Positions 24,304 through 35,833 are shown, counted from the stretch's first letter. The stretch is 64,000 nt of DNA from Flaveria trinervia (GCA_025506515.1 CM046444.1:70290192-70354191); one strand, 5' to 3'. The notes: generated by a model not told the origin, from the letters alone. A program made the numbers and translations.

Positions 24304-24989
24304 ACCAGGAATGGGCCGTGAAAAAACAAAAGTCGTGACAATATTTTATATCTGACATATTTTTTTTAATTTTTGTTATTTTTATATTAATTTTATAAAA
24401 ATTTATTATATTTTTTCTAAATTAAAATTTAAAACATCAAATAAATGGATTTTGCATGACGACTGGTACACTTACGCATTAAGTTATTGTACCTTACAAA
24501 ATACAGATCGATTAATGTTTAAAAAATACACATTTATTATTATAGTATCAAAATGTTTTTAATCATGATAGATTAAAAGATATAAAAGAAATCTTAAAAC
24601 AAATTAAGTTTTTTTGGTTTACGAGTAGATAATGTAAAATTTTATGTAATTTACAATAAGTATAAGGTTATTATATAACTATTGTAAGGACTAATCTGTA
24701 AATAATGTTATAAATATTATTTTGCGTTTAAAAATGGTTGTACCTTATGCATTAATTAAGATAAGTATTCTTAATTTAATGGTATCTTAAAATACCTTCC
24801 CATATGCTTTATATATAGTATAAATAGGGATTTTTACATATTTATTTCTTTTAAAACCACAAATTACATATTTACTTAAAATATATAATAATCTATTCTA
24901 ATAATCCATTACATTACGAGGAACATGCCACTATCACAATCACTCTCAGACCTAATTCTCGCCCAAAAACTCCTCATCCATACTTTGCT
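24304..24989. other. AT-rich upstream region of the E1 gene
   Basis: This is low-complexity AT-rich DNA between the E1 promoter and the end of the gypsy-3 LTR. No ORF, RNA gene or clear repeat is visible. Confidence 0.6.
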
Positions 24990-26130
24990 TGTAAGGCCGC
25001 GTTCCCGAAACGCTTACTGCTGGCCAATCATTACTCATAAAACATATAATTACATTTAACTTTCATAAAACATCGCAGCGGAACATCAAAATAAATTTTC
25101 ATTTCATTAAAAATGCTTTGGCAAGTTAATACAATCATTCATTACATTTTTCATTTGTTCGCATTACATTGCAAAAACATTAACAAAAGAATGTCGTCCA
25201 AAATGCCAAGTAGCTGCCCCGCGCCATCCTCAACAATGCTCACCTGCCAACTGGAAAAATGCATAAAAAGTCAACGTTGCTGAATGAGTTCTAGTTTTAT
25301 AATAAAACATACTTTACTTTCGTTTAAAACCGTTCTTTACTTTCATTCAATCATGACAGGTTTTAGAATGTGATCACACATTGTACGTACACATAGATAA
25401 TATTTATTATCTTCATCATCGTTCATTTCGTACTTTTATTATCTTTTGTTACCATCTAGGTCCTGTCATGTTCTTAACCCCCCTCTAGAGCACCAAGCAT
25501 TCATCTAGGGTTAAGCGACAAGGACCCCATACATATGGTCAATCACAAAGATTGAACCCCTGTGTGTATCCTCATGGGGTATTTAACCCGCACACAGTTG
25601 AGCTGACAACCCCTCATTAGGTGTGAACCTCTATACATTTGCTTAATCACACGGATTAAGCCCCAGTGTGCATCCTCATGGGGTAGCTAACCCGTACACG
25701 ATCGAGCTAACACTCCTCATTGAGTGTGAACCTCCATACATTTGCTCGCAAGCCTTTCTTTCTTTCGTTCGTTAATCATTAATGCATGCATTCTTTCATT
25801 TCGTTCCACTTTTCATTATCTTCCACTTTACGTTACATAATAGTTTCATTTCATTCATTCACATTCAACGTAAAGCCATGGGAAAATAATCATACATAAT
25901 ATTAAGGAACATCAACATACACAGTCAACATCATCATATTGTGCATCATACATAACATACATCATACATACCATCATACATAAGCATCAACCATACATCA
26001 TAACATCATCATACAATGCCCATCACATCATCTATCACTTTAAAAGTCAACTTATATAGCCCCCGGGAACCTCCCAAGTCAAAGCCTAAATTTCAACTTT
26101 TTCCTCAAAAGGTCAGAAAATATTCTAAGT

Positions 26131-26490
26131 GTTCATCCGCATTTGCCTTTTGTTCATCCGCATGTCTTTTTGTTCATCCGCATTGACTTTACTCATCCGC
26201 TTTCGTCAATGCTCATCCGCATCTGCTCATACTTAGACTTTCCATCCGCATTGACTTTCCATCCGTATTGACTTTCCATCCGCATTGACTTTCCATCCGC
26301 ATTGACTTACTTAGTGGTCAATGCCTATCCGCATTAACTGTTCATCCGCATTTTCCCAACACTCATCCACATTGACTTACTTAGTGGTCAATGCTCATCC
26401 GCATTAACTGTTCATCCGTATTTCCCCAAAACTCATCCGCAGTGACTTACTTAGTGGTCAATGCTCATCCGTATTAACTGTTCATCTGTA
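26131..26490 (-). repeat. degenerate ATCCGCATTGACTT tandem array in gypsy-3 LTR
   Basis: Plus-strand units of about 15-25 bp read TTCATCCGCATTGACTT with variable spacers. Larger units of about 65 bp (CATTGACTTACTTAGTGGTC) repeat from 26290 on. The same motif in inverse reading forms the arrays at 31511-31599 and 32333-32724, and it also appears in the copy A and B LTRs. Confidence 0.9.
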
Positions 26491-26859
26491 TTCCTTTGAA
26501 CACTTGGGCAGATTCCAAAACTTAAAACATATGAGCCCTAAACATCAGATTTTAGTTCCCAAACACAACCAGAACATCATTAATTCTTACCCAAATATCA
26601 TGTTCTAAGTTTAATTCAGCATTTCCCAAATATCATCATTAACATCATGTTCTAAGTTTAATTCTTACATTCTAAGCCTTAGAAACACAACCATAACATC
26701 ATTAAGCATGGACATAGTCCAACATCACATAATAACAACAACATACACAGATTCATTCATACAGGTATAAAACCCAGTTTTATAAAAACATAAGTTCATG
26801 CATTTCCAGCCCCAAAAATCAGTTAAAACATATAAAAGAGGGGTCCTAGAACTCACCTT

Positions 26860-27955
26860 TGTAGGATTCTGTGTGCCCAAGACACTTAGAATATTGATGT
26901 GGTTAGTACGTTATGATCCAAGTCGGGTTATACCCAATAACAAGCTTAGCAAACACCAATAAATATTTAATTGATGATATGATCATGCAATTAAATATTA
27001 ACACCAATTTAGAAAATGGGTTTTCTAAATTAGATGCATATGAGATAGAACAACTTATTAGGATATTTTGTTCAAATATTATTATTTGAAATGTTGTTTA
27101 ACTTAGTTAAATAATATCAAATAGTAAATTGGGTGTATGAGTTATACAATTAAATGTTAATTGTATAACTTATTTGTTTTTACTAGTTAATATTAGAGAT
27201 GATAAAATTTTGAGGGGGAAACCCTCAATATTTCGAAAATTGGCCAGCTCCCCTCTCTAAGATGATTGGACCAATTTTCTTCTTGAAACTCTCTACCATT
27301 AACTAGGAAAACACACAACCAATTCAGCTGATTATTATCACATGCAAAACTTGAAAACTCTCTCTCTTTTCCTCTCAAAACTCACGAAAATAGCAGCTGG
27401 AAGAAGGGAGTTTTAGTTTCATTTTGGTGGTGTTCTTCCTAACAAGAAGGTGTCTTGCAAAGAGCTTGGGGTATACAAGCTTGAGAGCTCCTATTCTTGG
27501 AGCTTTGGTCGATTTTCAGCATCATTCCTCTCCTCATTTCTGTCGATTTTTCAGCTGTTGGTGAAGCTTACCTTTTGGTTGTTTTGGTGTCCAAAACCAA
27601 GCAACTAAGATGCCTACTTAGAGCCTTGTGGGAGTGCGCTCTTGAGGACTTCTAAGCTTGAAGTTTTGGCCATATTTCAGCCTCCTATCTTCATTCTTGG
27701 TCGACTTTTCAGCTGGACAAAGGTAGTTAATCAAACTTTATGTAGCTGTGATTTTATGTACACTTTCATTATGTTCATAGCTTGTTTATTCACATATTAT
27801 GATCCTTTGATTTTGGGTTTGTTTTAAAACATATGTATGTCAAAAGGAACACGTTTTTTTCAGCTTATAAACTTGGTTATAATGCTAAATTTCCGCTGCG
27901 TTTTTCAGAAAGTTTAAAGGGCTAAACTAGATTTTGTGTTCTTGCAAACCCGTCA
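26860..27955 (+). mobile_element. solo LTR of the copia-3 family (1096 bp) with 5-bp target duplication
   Basis: It starts TGTAGGATTCTGTGTGCCC and ends CAAACCCGTCA. Both ends align to the copia-3 LTR at 58450-59394 read on the minus strand (TGTTGGATTCTTTATGCCC ... CAAACCCCAACA). Flanking bases are ACCTT at 26855-26859 and ACCTT at 27956-27960, a perfect 5-bp target duplication. No internal element sequence is present, so this is a product of LTR-LTR recombination after insertion into the gypsy-3 LTR. Confidence 0.93.
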
Positions 27956-28409
27956 ACCTTAGCAGCTCTTGAGTATGGCTTCTTCCAAACTCGTCTGTAA
28001 TTAAGTTCAACCGCCTAGAAACCCACTAAAACACACATAACCGAACATACAAACACACATAAGCATACAATCGAGGCAAGGGCAGTTAAGAACACTTAAA
28101 ACCATGAATTCTTACCTTGAATTCGAATTTTCAGCTTGTTCTTCTTCCTAAAACCGAGAACTTTCTGCTGCTCTTGCTACTTTCTCTCTCTAAAAAAACA
28201 CAGATCTGGATGTTGTAAGAGTAGAGTGGGCTGCCAAGCCCACTTTATACCCACTTTCAAACCTTTTTGTCCTTTTGACACTTTTTACCCCTTAACTTGG
28301 GTAAAATATTTTTTCTTTCTTTTTCTTCACTTTATTCTTCTTTCTTTGACTAAAAAATAACCGGGTGTTTCAAGTCCACCCCCCTTATATAGGTTTTGTC
28401 CCCGAAACC

Positions 28410-29873
28410 TGCTATTCCTCAAACAATTGTGGGTAATGATGTCTTATTTCTTCTTTAGTCTCCCACGTAGACTCGGATCCCTTCCTGTGCTTCTACTGTA
28501 CACGCACAAGAGGAACCACTTTATTCCTCAGCCTTTTCTCCTTTCGATCAATGATCGCCATCGGTTGCTCCACATAATTGAGCCGTTCATCTACCTCGAT
28601 ATCCTCCAGTGGAACAATCATATCCCCATCGGTTAGACACTTTCTCAGATGAGATACATGGAATGTTGGGTGAATTCCACTTAACTCATCTGGTAACTCC
28701 AATCTATAGGCCACCTTTCCTACTCTAGCAATAATTCAGAAAGGCCCTATGTATCTTTGGCTCAACTTGCGCCGCTTTCTGAACTGAATTACACCCTTCC
28801 AAGGTGAGACTTTCAACATAACCTTGTCACCCACCTAGAACTCAATCGGTCTACGTCGTTTATCAGCATATGACTTCTGTCTACTTTGGCTGCCTTCATG
28901 AAGGCTTTGATCTTTTCAAGCTTTTCAGTCGTAGCCTCGATCACCTTGATGCTTCCTAACTCTTTCTGACCAATATCACCCCAACAGACGTGTGTCCTGC
29001 ATCTCCTATCATATAGCATCTCATAAGGGGCATGCCAATGCTAGCATGATAACTGTTGTTATATGAGAACTCAAGTAACGGTAAGTGGTCATCCCAATTT
29101 CCCTCGAAATCAATGACACATGCCCGAAGCATATCTTCCAATGTCTGAATGGTCCTTTCTGACTAACCATCCATTTGGGGAGGATAAGCCATACTAATAT
29201 GTAACATCGTCCCTATCGCGTTGTGGAATTTCTTCCAAAATTTAGATGTAAACCGGGTGTCACGATCAGACACAATACACACCGGCACACCATGATAAGT
29301 TACAATTTCCTTGATGAATAGATCCGCCAACCTCTCGGATGAATATGTCTCGCGGATCGGTAGGAAGTGAGCACTTTTCATCAAATGGTCAACTATCACC
29401 GATATGGCATCATACCCTTTCGGGGTATGCGGTAGCTTTGTAATAAAATCCATGATGATGTGCTCCCATTTCCACTCTGGTATATCCAAAGGTTGGATCT
29501 TTCCATACGGCTTTTGGTGCTCAGCCTTCACTTGCAAACAAGTAAGGCATTTACTCACATACTCCATTATATCACGCTTCATACCCGGCCACCAATAATC
29601 TTTCTTCATGTCTTGGTACATCTTTGTAGCACCAGGATGAATAAAGTATCGAGTCTTATGAGCTTCGTCCATAATCTTCATGCGTAGATCCCCAAAACGA
29701 GGAATCCACATTCGTCCAAATCGGGTTCTAACACCGAGTGTGTTTTCACCCAATTCCGCAATCAGACTTCTCATTCTCTCGGAGTTAAGATGATCTTCTT
29801 TCAATGCCTCATCTTGAAACTCTTTGACTTGCTTCATCACATCAGAGGTCATGATCAACTGGTAAGCTTTCAC
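28410..29873 (-). pseudogene. gypsy-3 integrase with C-terminal chromodomain-like end, broken
   Basis: The 29873-29163 frame (236 aa) has the integrase zinc-binding part (HKTRYFIHPGATKMYQDM, WWPGMKRDI, SKCLTCLQVK) and the core (WEHIIMDFITKLP, then VSDRDTRFTSKFWKKF). The frame at 29141-28956 continues the core (GNWDDHLPLLEFSYNNSYH). The frame at 28714-28493 ends VRVQ. After a stop it resumes near 28490 with GSESTWETKEE and HYPQLFEE, the aromatic pattern of chromovirus C-termini. Integrase inserts the cDNA. The chromodomain end is thought to guide integration to heterochromatin. Stops separate the three pieces. Confidence 0.88.
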
Positions 29874-30297
29874 TCGAATCGGCTCGGGTCTATTTTTCTA
29901 CTAAGGGCATCCACCACCACGTTGGCTTTGCCCGGATGGTAGTGGATCTCACAATCATAATCTTTTATAAGCTCCAACCATCATCTCTGTCTCATGTTCA
30001 AGTCCTTCTACTCGAAGAAGTACTTCAAGCTCTTGTGGTTAGTGAATATGGTGCACTTCGTCCTGAAAAGGTAGTGCCTCCAATCTTTAATGCAAAGACC
30101 ACGGCTGCTAGCTCTAAGTCATGAGTAGGATAATTGACCTCATGAACCTTCAACTGTCGGGATGCATAGGCTATAACCTTTCCTCTCTGTATTAACACAC
30201 ATCCCAACCCCGAGTAGGAAGCATCATAATAAACCACCAGGTCCTCACTTCCATCAAGTAATGATAGAATAGGAGCTTGAGTCAATCTCGCCTTTAA
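29874..30297 (-). pseudogene. gypsy-3 RNase H, broken
   Basis: The 30285-30025 frame shows YYDASYSGLGCVLIQ, GKVIAYASRQLK and HDLELAAVVFALK, the first two-thirds of gypsy RNase H. The rest (TNHKSLKYFF-like) lies near 30000-30040 in another frame. This domain degrades the RNA template during cDNA synthesis. Confidence 0.85.
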
Positions 30298-31113
30298 CTA
30301 TTCGAATGCCTTCTCTTGAGCTTGACCCCATACAAACTTTACATCTTTCCTGGTCAACTTGGTTAGTGGAGAAGCAATCTTAAAGAAGTCTTGAATGAAC
30401 CTCCTATAATAGCCGGCCAAACCCAAGAAACTACGAATCTCGGATGGCATCTTTGGAGACTTCCATTGCATCACTGCTTCCACCTTTGCTGGATCCACCA
30501 TAATCCCCTCGGGATTCACTACATGTCCTAAAAACTGAACTTCACGCAACCAGAACGCACACTTGGAGAATTTTGCATACAACTTCTCCTACCTCAACGT
30601 CTCCAACACCTCTCGAATATGGCCGGCATGCTCCTCTTTACTCTTGGAATAAATCAGGATATCATCGATAAACACAATCACTGATTTATCCAACATCAGC
30701 TGACACACTCGATTCATCAAGTCCATAAAAGCAGCTGGCGCATTGGTCAAGCCAAATGACATAACGAGGAACTCGTAGTGACCATAACGCGTGCGGAAAG
30801 CTGTTTTAGGGACATCCTGGTCTTTCACCTTCTACTGATGGTAGCCCGATCAAAGATCTATCCTTGAGAACCAACTGGCACCTTGAAACTGATCGAACAA
30901 ATCATTAATTCTCGGTAAGGGGTATCGGTTCTTTATCGTCAACTTATTCAGCTCACGGTAGTCAATACACATCCTCATACTACTGTCTTTCTTCTTCACG
31001 AATAAGACCGGAGCACCCCAAGGAGAGATACTCGGTCTAATAAACCCCTTATAAAGCAGCTCTTGCAACTGCTCCATCAACTCTTTCATCTCAGTCGGAG
31101 AAGCCATACTCAC
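30298..31113 (-). pseudogene. gypsy-3 reverse transcriptase, N-terminally truncated and broken
   Basis: Frames at 31113-30850, 30828-30589 and 30582-30298 give a nearly continuous RT: SISPWGAPVLFVKKKD, WFSRIDL, FLVMSFGLTNAPAAF, VIVFIDDILIYSKS and FLGLAGYYRRFIQD. The FIDD catalytic box and the first catalytic Asp (SRIDL) are intact. Stops between the frames kill it. The sequence ends at the start of the palm (PTEMKELMEQL), where the element is cut off. Confidence 0.88.
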
Positions 31114-31510
31114 AAATAAGACCTGGTTTCTAGGTGGTTGAACTCAATTGCAAACGTGTTTGGAAGAAGCCACACTCAAGAGCTACAAAGGTGAGTTCTA
31201 GAACCCCTCTTTTACATGTTCTAATTGATTTTGGGGCTGGAAATGCATTAATGTATGTTTTTATAAAACTGGGTTTCATGCCCGTATGTATGAATATGTG
31301 TATGTTGTGGGTGAGGTTTGAGTTTGGGCTATGTTCATGTTTGATGATGTTATGGTTGTGTTTCTATGGCTTAGAATGTAAGGTTTAAGCTTAGAACATG
31401 ATGGATGGTGTTTGGCGACCGAATTATGATGTTAAGTATGCCCTAGGCTGCTCCTGCGCCCAAACAGTAGCTCATACGACTAAGTTTTAAAATATATGCT
31501 TAAGTGTAGC

Positions 31511-31599
31511 AAATGCGGATGAACATTGGCAAATGCGGATGAGCATTGACAAATGCGGATGGGCATTGACAAATACAGATGAGCATTGACAAATGCGGA
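31511..31599 (+). repeat. 20-bp AAATGCGGATGAGCATTGAC tandem array, left part
   Basis: There are five near-identical 20-bp units with few changes. The array is interrupted at 31600 by the solo LTR and resumes at 32333. Confidence 0.92.
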
Positions 31600-32332
31600 T
31601 GTAGATACATATGTACCTAGTTTATGAGCTTAGTGTAAAAAGTCTTTCATGTCTTACATATATGTAACTAGATGGTTTGAATGAAATACAATGTGTGGTT
31701 TATGCTTATAATGTTTAATATTTCATTAATTATTGTGTGTTAACGCTTATTGAACTAACTATATAGGTTTGTGGTTGTTTACATAGTTCTTAGTCAATAA
31801 TGATTGAGGAACGTGCTTAAACTTTGTGAAGTCCTCATGCGAATGGCCCATGCTAATGGACCATATGCATGAACAACGCCATGCTAATGAACCAGTTGCA
31901 CGACTAAACCAGGAGACTGGATCAGTTGCACAATTGTGACATAAGATTGACTCAGTCGTACGACTAAACACTCAGTCGTGCGAATGGATCAACCGCATGA
32001 CTCAGACGCACGACTGAACCATGCTAATGGTTCAGTCACACGAATGAGTAACCCTAACCTATAAATACCACTTAATTCATGGAAAAACGTAACACTTTGA
32101 AGAATTCGACTCATACATGTACCCTAGCCGTCCAGAACGTCCAAGAAAGCCAGTCCAAGTTCATAGATCGTTCTTGATCGATTGCTATTCGTTCTTAACG
32201 TTTAGATTAATCTTATATCGATCGGGTTCACGTTCTCACTGATTGGATCGCCAATCAAATAGGATTCCGCACTATTTGATTCAGTATACACGTAGATCAG
32301 TTAGTACTCCATCCAGTACACGTCCTTTATCA
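31600..32332 (+). mobile_element. solo LTR of the copia-1 family (733 bp) inside the tandem array
   Basis: It starts TGTAGATACATATGTACC and ends CCTTTATCA. It is homologous along its length to the copia-1 3' LTR (12884-13592), including the quasi-palindromic cluster at 31840-32060 with an exact CGCACGACTGAACC at 32007-32020. The flanks are GCGGA (31595-31599) and GTGGA (32333-32337), a 5-bp duplication with one change, though both bases patterns also occur in the array units. Confidence 0.88.
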
Positions 32333-32724
32333 GTGGATGAGTAAAAGTCAAAGTGGATGAGTAAAAGTCAATGCGGATGAGTAAAAGTCAGTGCGGATGA
32401 GTAAAAGTCTATGTGGATGAGTAAAGAGGAAATGCGGATGAACATTGACAAATGCGGATGAGCATTGACAAATGCGGATGAGTAAAAGTCAATGCGGATG
32501 AGTAAGGAGGAAATGCGGATGAACAAAAGTTAATGCGGATGAACAAATGAGGATGAACAAATGCGGATGAACAAAAGTTAATGCGGATGAGCAAATGCGG
32601 ATGAACAAAAGTCAATGCGGATGAACAAATGAGGATGAACAAAAGTTAATGCGGATGAACAAAAGTTAATGCGGATGAACAAAAGTTAATGCGGATGAAC
32701 AAAGAGGAAATGCGGATGAACACT
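32333..32724 (+). repeat. AATGCGGATGAAC tandem array, right part
   Basis: About twenty variants of AATGCGGATGA(A/G)CAAAAGTT with unit lengths of 12-22 bp. This is the continuation of the array at 31511-31599. Minus-strand short ORFs over it are shadows. Confidence 0.92.
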
Positions 32725-33415
32725 TAGAATATTTTCTAACTTTTTGGGAAAAAAGTGAAATGTAGGCTTTGACTTGGGAGGTTCCTGGAGGTTCATGTAA
32801 GCTGACTTTTGAGGTCATAGATGATGTGATGGGCATTGTATGATGATGATATGATGTATGATTGATGCTTATGCATGATGATATGTATGATGTATCTATG
32901 TATGCATGATGATGCCCTGTATGGTGATGTTGAATGTTTATGTTTGTGTTCCTTGTTATGTATGATTATTTTCTCGTGGCTTTACGTTGAATGCTAATGA
33001 ATGAAATGATAAGTATTATGTAACGTAAAGTGGAAGATAATGAAAAAAGGAACATAATGAGTGAATGCATGCATTAATGAAAGAGAAAGTAAAGAAAGGC
33101 TTGCAAGAAAAAATGTACGGAGGTGCACGGTTCTAAAATGCCATAAGCTCAACTATGTGTGGTTTAGCTAACCCTTAAGGATACACGCAGAGGTACAGTC
33201 TTTGTGATTGACCAACGATTTTGTACATGGTTTATAGTGATTACTCACCTCGATGTTGGTGCCAGGCTATGTGCAGTGTGGAAGTCATTTATGATCTTCG
33301 CCCTAGCACCCGAGTTATGCATAAGGTTGGAGGTGTAGTATACAGTTTGGTTTATAGTGATTACTCACCTTGATGCTGGTGCAAGGCTATAGGTGGTGTG
33401 GAAGTCATTATTATC

Positions 33416-35500
33416 TGTAACACTCGGATATTTTCTTTGAAGCCGACGAAAGAAGAAAAAGAAATAAAGTCCAAAGTCGAGGGACCAAACTTGCCAAAAT
33501 GGGAAAGATCTTGAATGAGTGGGGGTATAAGAGGGGAAGGCAACCCACACCCTCCCCCATACTCACAAATTCAGCCATAGAGAGAAAAGGGGAGAAAAAG
33601 AGAGTTTCAAGCTTGGTTCTCATGGATTCGAGCGTGAAAGTTGAAGTGTTGCGGTTTGGATTGAAGTTCTACTCGACGGTATTGTTTGTGTGAGTTCTAG
33701 GACCCCTCTTTAACATTTTCAACTGATTTGGGGCTGGAACACATGGTTAAACCCGATCTGAAATGTGTGTGTTGAACCCGTATGTATGTGTTTGTGTGTG
33801 ATGCAAGTGGAGTTTGTTTTCGGGCTTGTGTGTGCTTGAATGGTGTTGTGGTATGTGTTTCTAAGGTTTTGGATGGTTGATTTGGGCTTAGAAGGAGTTT
33901 CGAAGGGTTTGGAGGGTGAAAAGTGCAGATTGGGTTCGGGATGAACTACATTCTGCATCAGCTAGGGTTAGACAACCGAATAGCATGCGACTGAGGCCAT
34001 ACGGTCGAAAGGAGTGCGATTGAGGTTCATTGGCACACGAGTGGTGCGATTGGAGTCCATTCACTTGTAAGTCGTATGACTGAGGGCCATTCGCATGGGG
34101 AGTCATGCGACTGAGGGTCCATTCACCTAAGTGTTCATCCGCATTAGTTTCATTCGCACAAGGTGTCCATCCGCATTAGTTCCATTCACATGGGACTCAT
34201 CCGCATTGTGTTCATCCGCATTGGGTCCATTCGCATGGGGCCCATTCACCTGTGTTCATCCGCATGGTGTTCAGTCGTCTGGGAGGCCATGCGATTGAAG
34301 GGTGCCTATACGCCCAAGTAGGGCTTGTGTACCCGAGGGAACATAGTTTATTTACTGACTTTCAGGGGAAAGTGTAGATGTAAGTTTTGACGTGGAAGGT
34401 TCCTGGGGGGTGGGTTCATATAGATGGCGTTTGAGGCCATAGAGGTTGTGTTGGGCATGGATGATGATGATATATGGCGATGTATGTGTTGTATGTTTAT
34501 GCATGATGTATGTTAGTTATGTATGTTGATGCCATGTATGACGATGTTGACAGTGTATGTTGATGTTCCTTATTATTATGTATGATTATCTTTCCCTTGG
34601 CTTTACGTTGAATGTTATAAATGAAATGAAAGTATTATGTAACGTAAAATGGAAGATAATGAAAAGAGGAACATAGTGAATGAATGCATGCATTAAAGAA
34701 TGATGAAAGTAAAGAAAGTCTTGCAAGCCTTGTATGTCGGGACACACCCCAATGTAGGGTGTTAGCCCAACGACGTGCGGGTTAGCTACCCTAGAAGGAT
34801 GCACGTCGGGGTCTTTCTTTGTGATTAACCATTTGTATGGAACCATTGTTGCTTACCTTCAGTACTACGGCCAGGGTGCTATGCACCATGATGGAAGGTC
34901 TATGATAGGCTTCGGCCCAGTACCAGCTTTATGCATGACGGAAGGGTATAGCACATGATAATGGTACACCTAAACCTTACCTTCGGTACTACGGCCAGGG
35001 TGCTGTGTACCATGATAGAAGGTCTATGATAGGCTTCGGCCCAGTACTAGCTCTATGCATGACGGAAGGGTAAAGTTCATGGTGTGAATAGAAGGAGAAG
35101 ATGTAATGAATAAATGAAAGTAAATGGACGAATGATGAAGATAATAATGATACCATCTATGCGTACGTAAGATGTATGATCACATGTACAAGTAACGAAC
35201 GGTTTAATGAAAGTAAAGTATGTTTTATTTTAAAACTAGAACTCACTCAGCAACACTAACTTTTATGTGTTTTCCAGTTGGCAGGTAATGTTGCTGAGGA
35301 TGGCACGGGGCGGCTACTCAGCTCTTTTGGACGACATTCTTTTGATTAATGTTTTTGCATTGTAATGCGAACAAATGATGTTTTGAAATGAACGGTTGTA
35401 TTAACCTGCAAAAGCATTTGTAATAAAATGAAAAGTTACTTTTATGTTTCTGCTGCAATGTTTATGAATGTTTAATGTAAAGTTATATGTTTTATGTGCA
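33416..35500 (+). mobile_element. gypsy copy A 5' LTR (right end approximate)
   Basis: It begins TGTAACACTCGG at 33416, the homologue of the copy B LTR start at 55696 and of the gypsy-3 LTR start. It contains ATTCGCATG and ATCCGCATT motifs at 33980-34290, a tandem duplication of about 120 bp at 34850-35070 (TACGGCCAGGGTGCT), and the GGCAGGTAATGTTGCTGAGG block near 35280. Copies A and B continue identically past the LTR end, so the 3' border cannot be fixed by comparison. No clear TGGTATCAGAGC primer site is visible. The 340 bp or so before gag are probably leader. Confidence 0.75.
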
Positions 35501-35833
35501 ATGATTACCTAAACTTAAGTGAAACAGGTAAATTTTCAAAATAAACCTAAACTTAAACTGAAAATGGGATGAAAAGGGAAGGAATGCTAGTTTGAGTATC
35601 AGGTATTTTCGTAATGTTAACCGGTATTATGTGCGCATGTTATGTGGTTTATGTGTTGTTTGTAGATTTAAATACTGATATAGCCAGGATAGGTAATGCT
35701 TGGGGTATGAAGAGTAAAGTAAGTGGCTAATCACAACTGGCTACTGTAATTAGGGACTTACTATACTTGACATAAACTAAGCTGTTCCCTTGAATGACCA
35801 TGTTGGTGTTTGAATCTTTCAGTGTGTGTGAGG

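Larger units (their letters stand above)
24990..28372 (-). mobile_element. gypsy-3 3' LTR, about 2.3 kb plus a nested 1.1-kb solo LTR
   Basis: On the minus strand it begins TGAAACACCCGG at 28372, directly after the purine tract AAGGGGGGTGGACT, and ends GGCCTTACA at 24990. It aligns to the copy A and B LTRs in several blocks (GAGTTCTAGGACCCCTCTTT, and the GATGGC...GGCAGCTACT region around 25200). It contains a tandem duplication of about 107 bp near 25555-25750 and the ATCCGCATT array at 26131-26490. Without the inserted copia LTR its length is about 2282 bp. Confidence 0.85.
24990..31113 (-). mobile_element. gypsy-3: truncated Ty3/gypsy chromovirus (3' LTR plus partial pol)
   Basis: On the minus strand the order is RT, RNase H, integrase, chromodomain-like end, polypurine tract, 3' LTR. 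The order RT-RNase H before integrase and the C-terminal chromodomain-like block place it in the Ty3/gypsy chromoviruses, probably the Tekay clade. The element starts abruptly inside the N-terminal part of RT at about 31113. Gag, protease and 5' LTR are missing, and the adjoining sequence is a gypsy LTR fragment in the opposite orientation. Numerous in-frame stops are present. Confidence 0.88.
31118..33415 (+). mobile_element. gypsy-3-type LTR fragment in inverse orientation, holding a solo copia LTR
   Basis: The plus strand from GTTTCTAGGTGGTTGAAC onward matches the minus-strand gypsy-3 LTR from about 28030 downward, including GAGTTCTAG-ACCCCTCTTTTA and TTTGACTTGGGAGGTTCC. The first 340 bp of the LTR are missing at the left. 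The right side is cut by the copy A LTR, which starts at 33416. A tandem duplication of about 127 bp (TTTATAGTGATTACTCACCT near 33231 and 33351) is the equivalent of the duplications in the other gypsy LTRs. A copia-1-type solo LTR occupies 31600-32332. Confidence 0.8.

Noticed and set aside
26131..26490. CRISPR-like array
   Set aside because: Repeats are imperfect, spacing is irregular, there are no unique spacers of constant length and no cas genes, and the context is a plant LTR.
32409..32642. Minus-strand repetitive peptide ORF
   Set aside because: It is produced by the GCGGATG tandem array. The same peptide pattern appears wherever the array lacks stops.
33361..33623. Three overlapping minus-strand ORFs at the start of the copy A LTR
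   Set aside because: They are antisense to a known LTR start, repeat in the copy B LTR, and have no domain.
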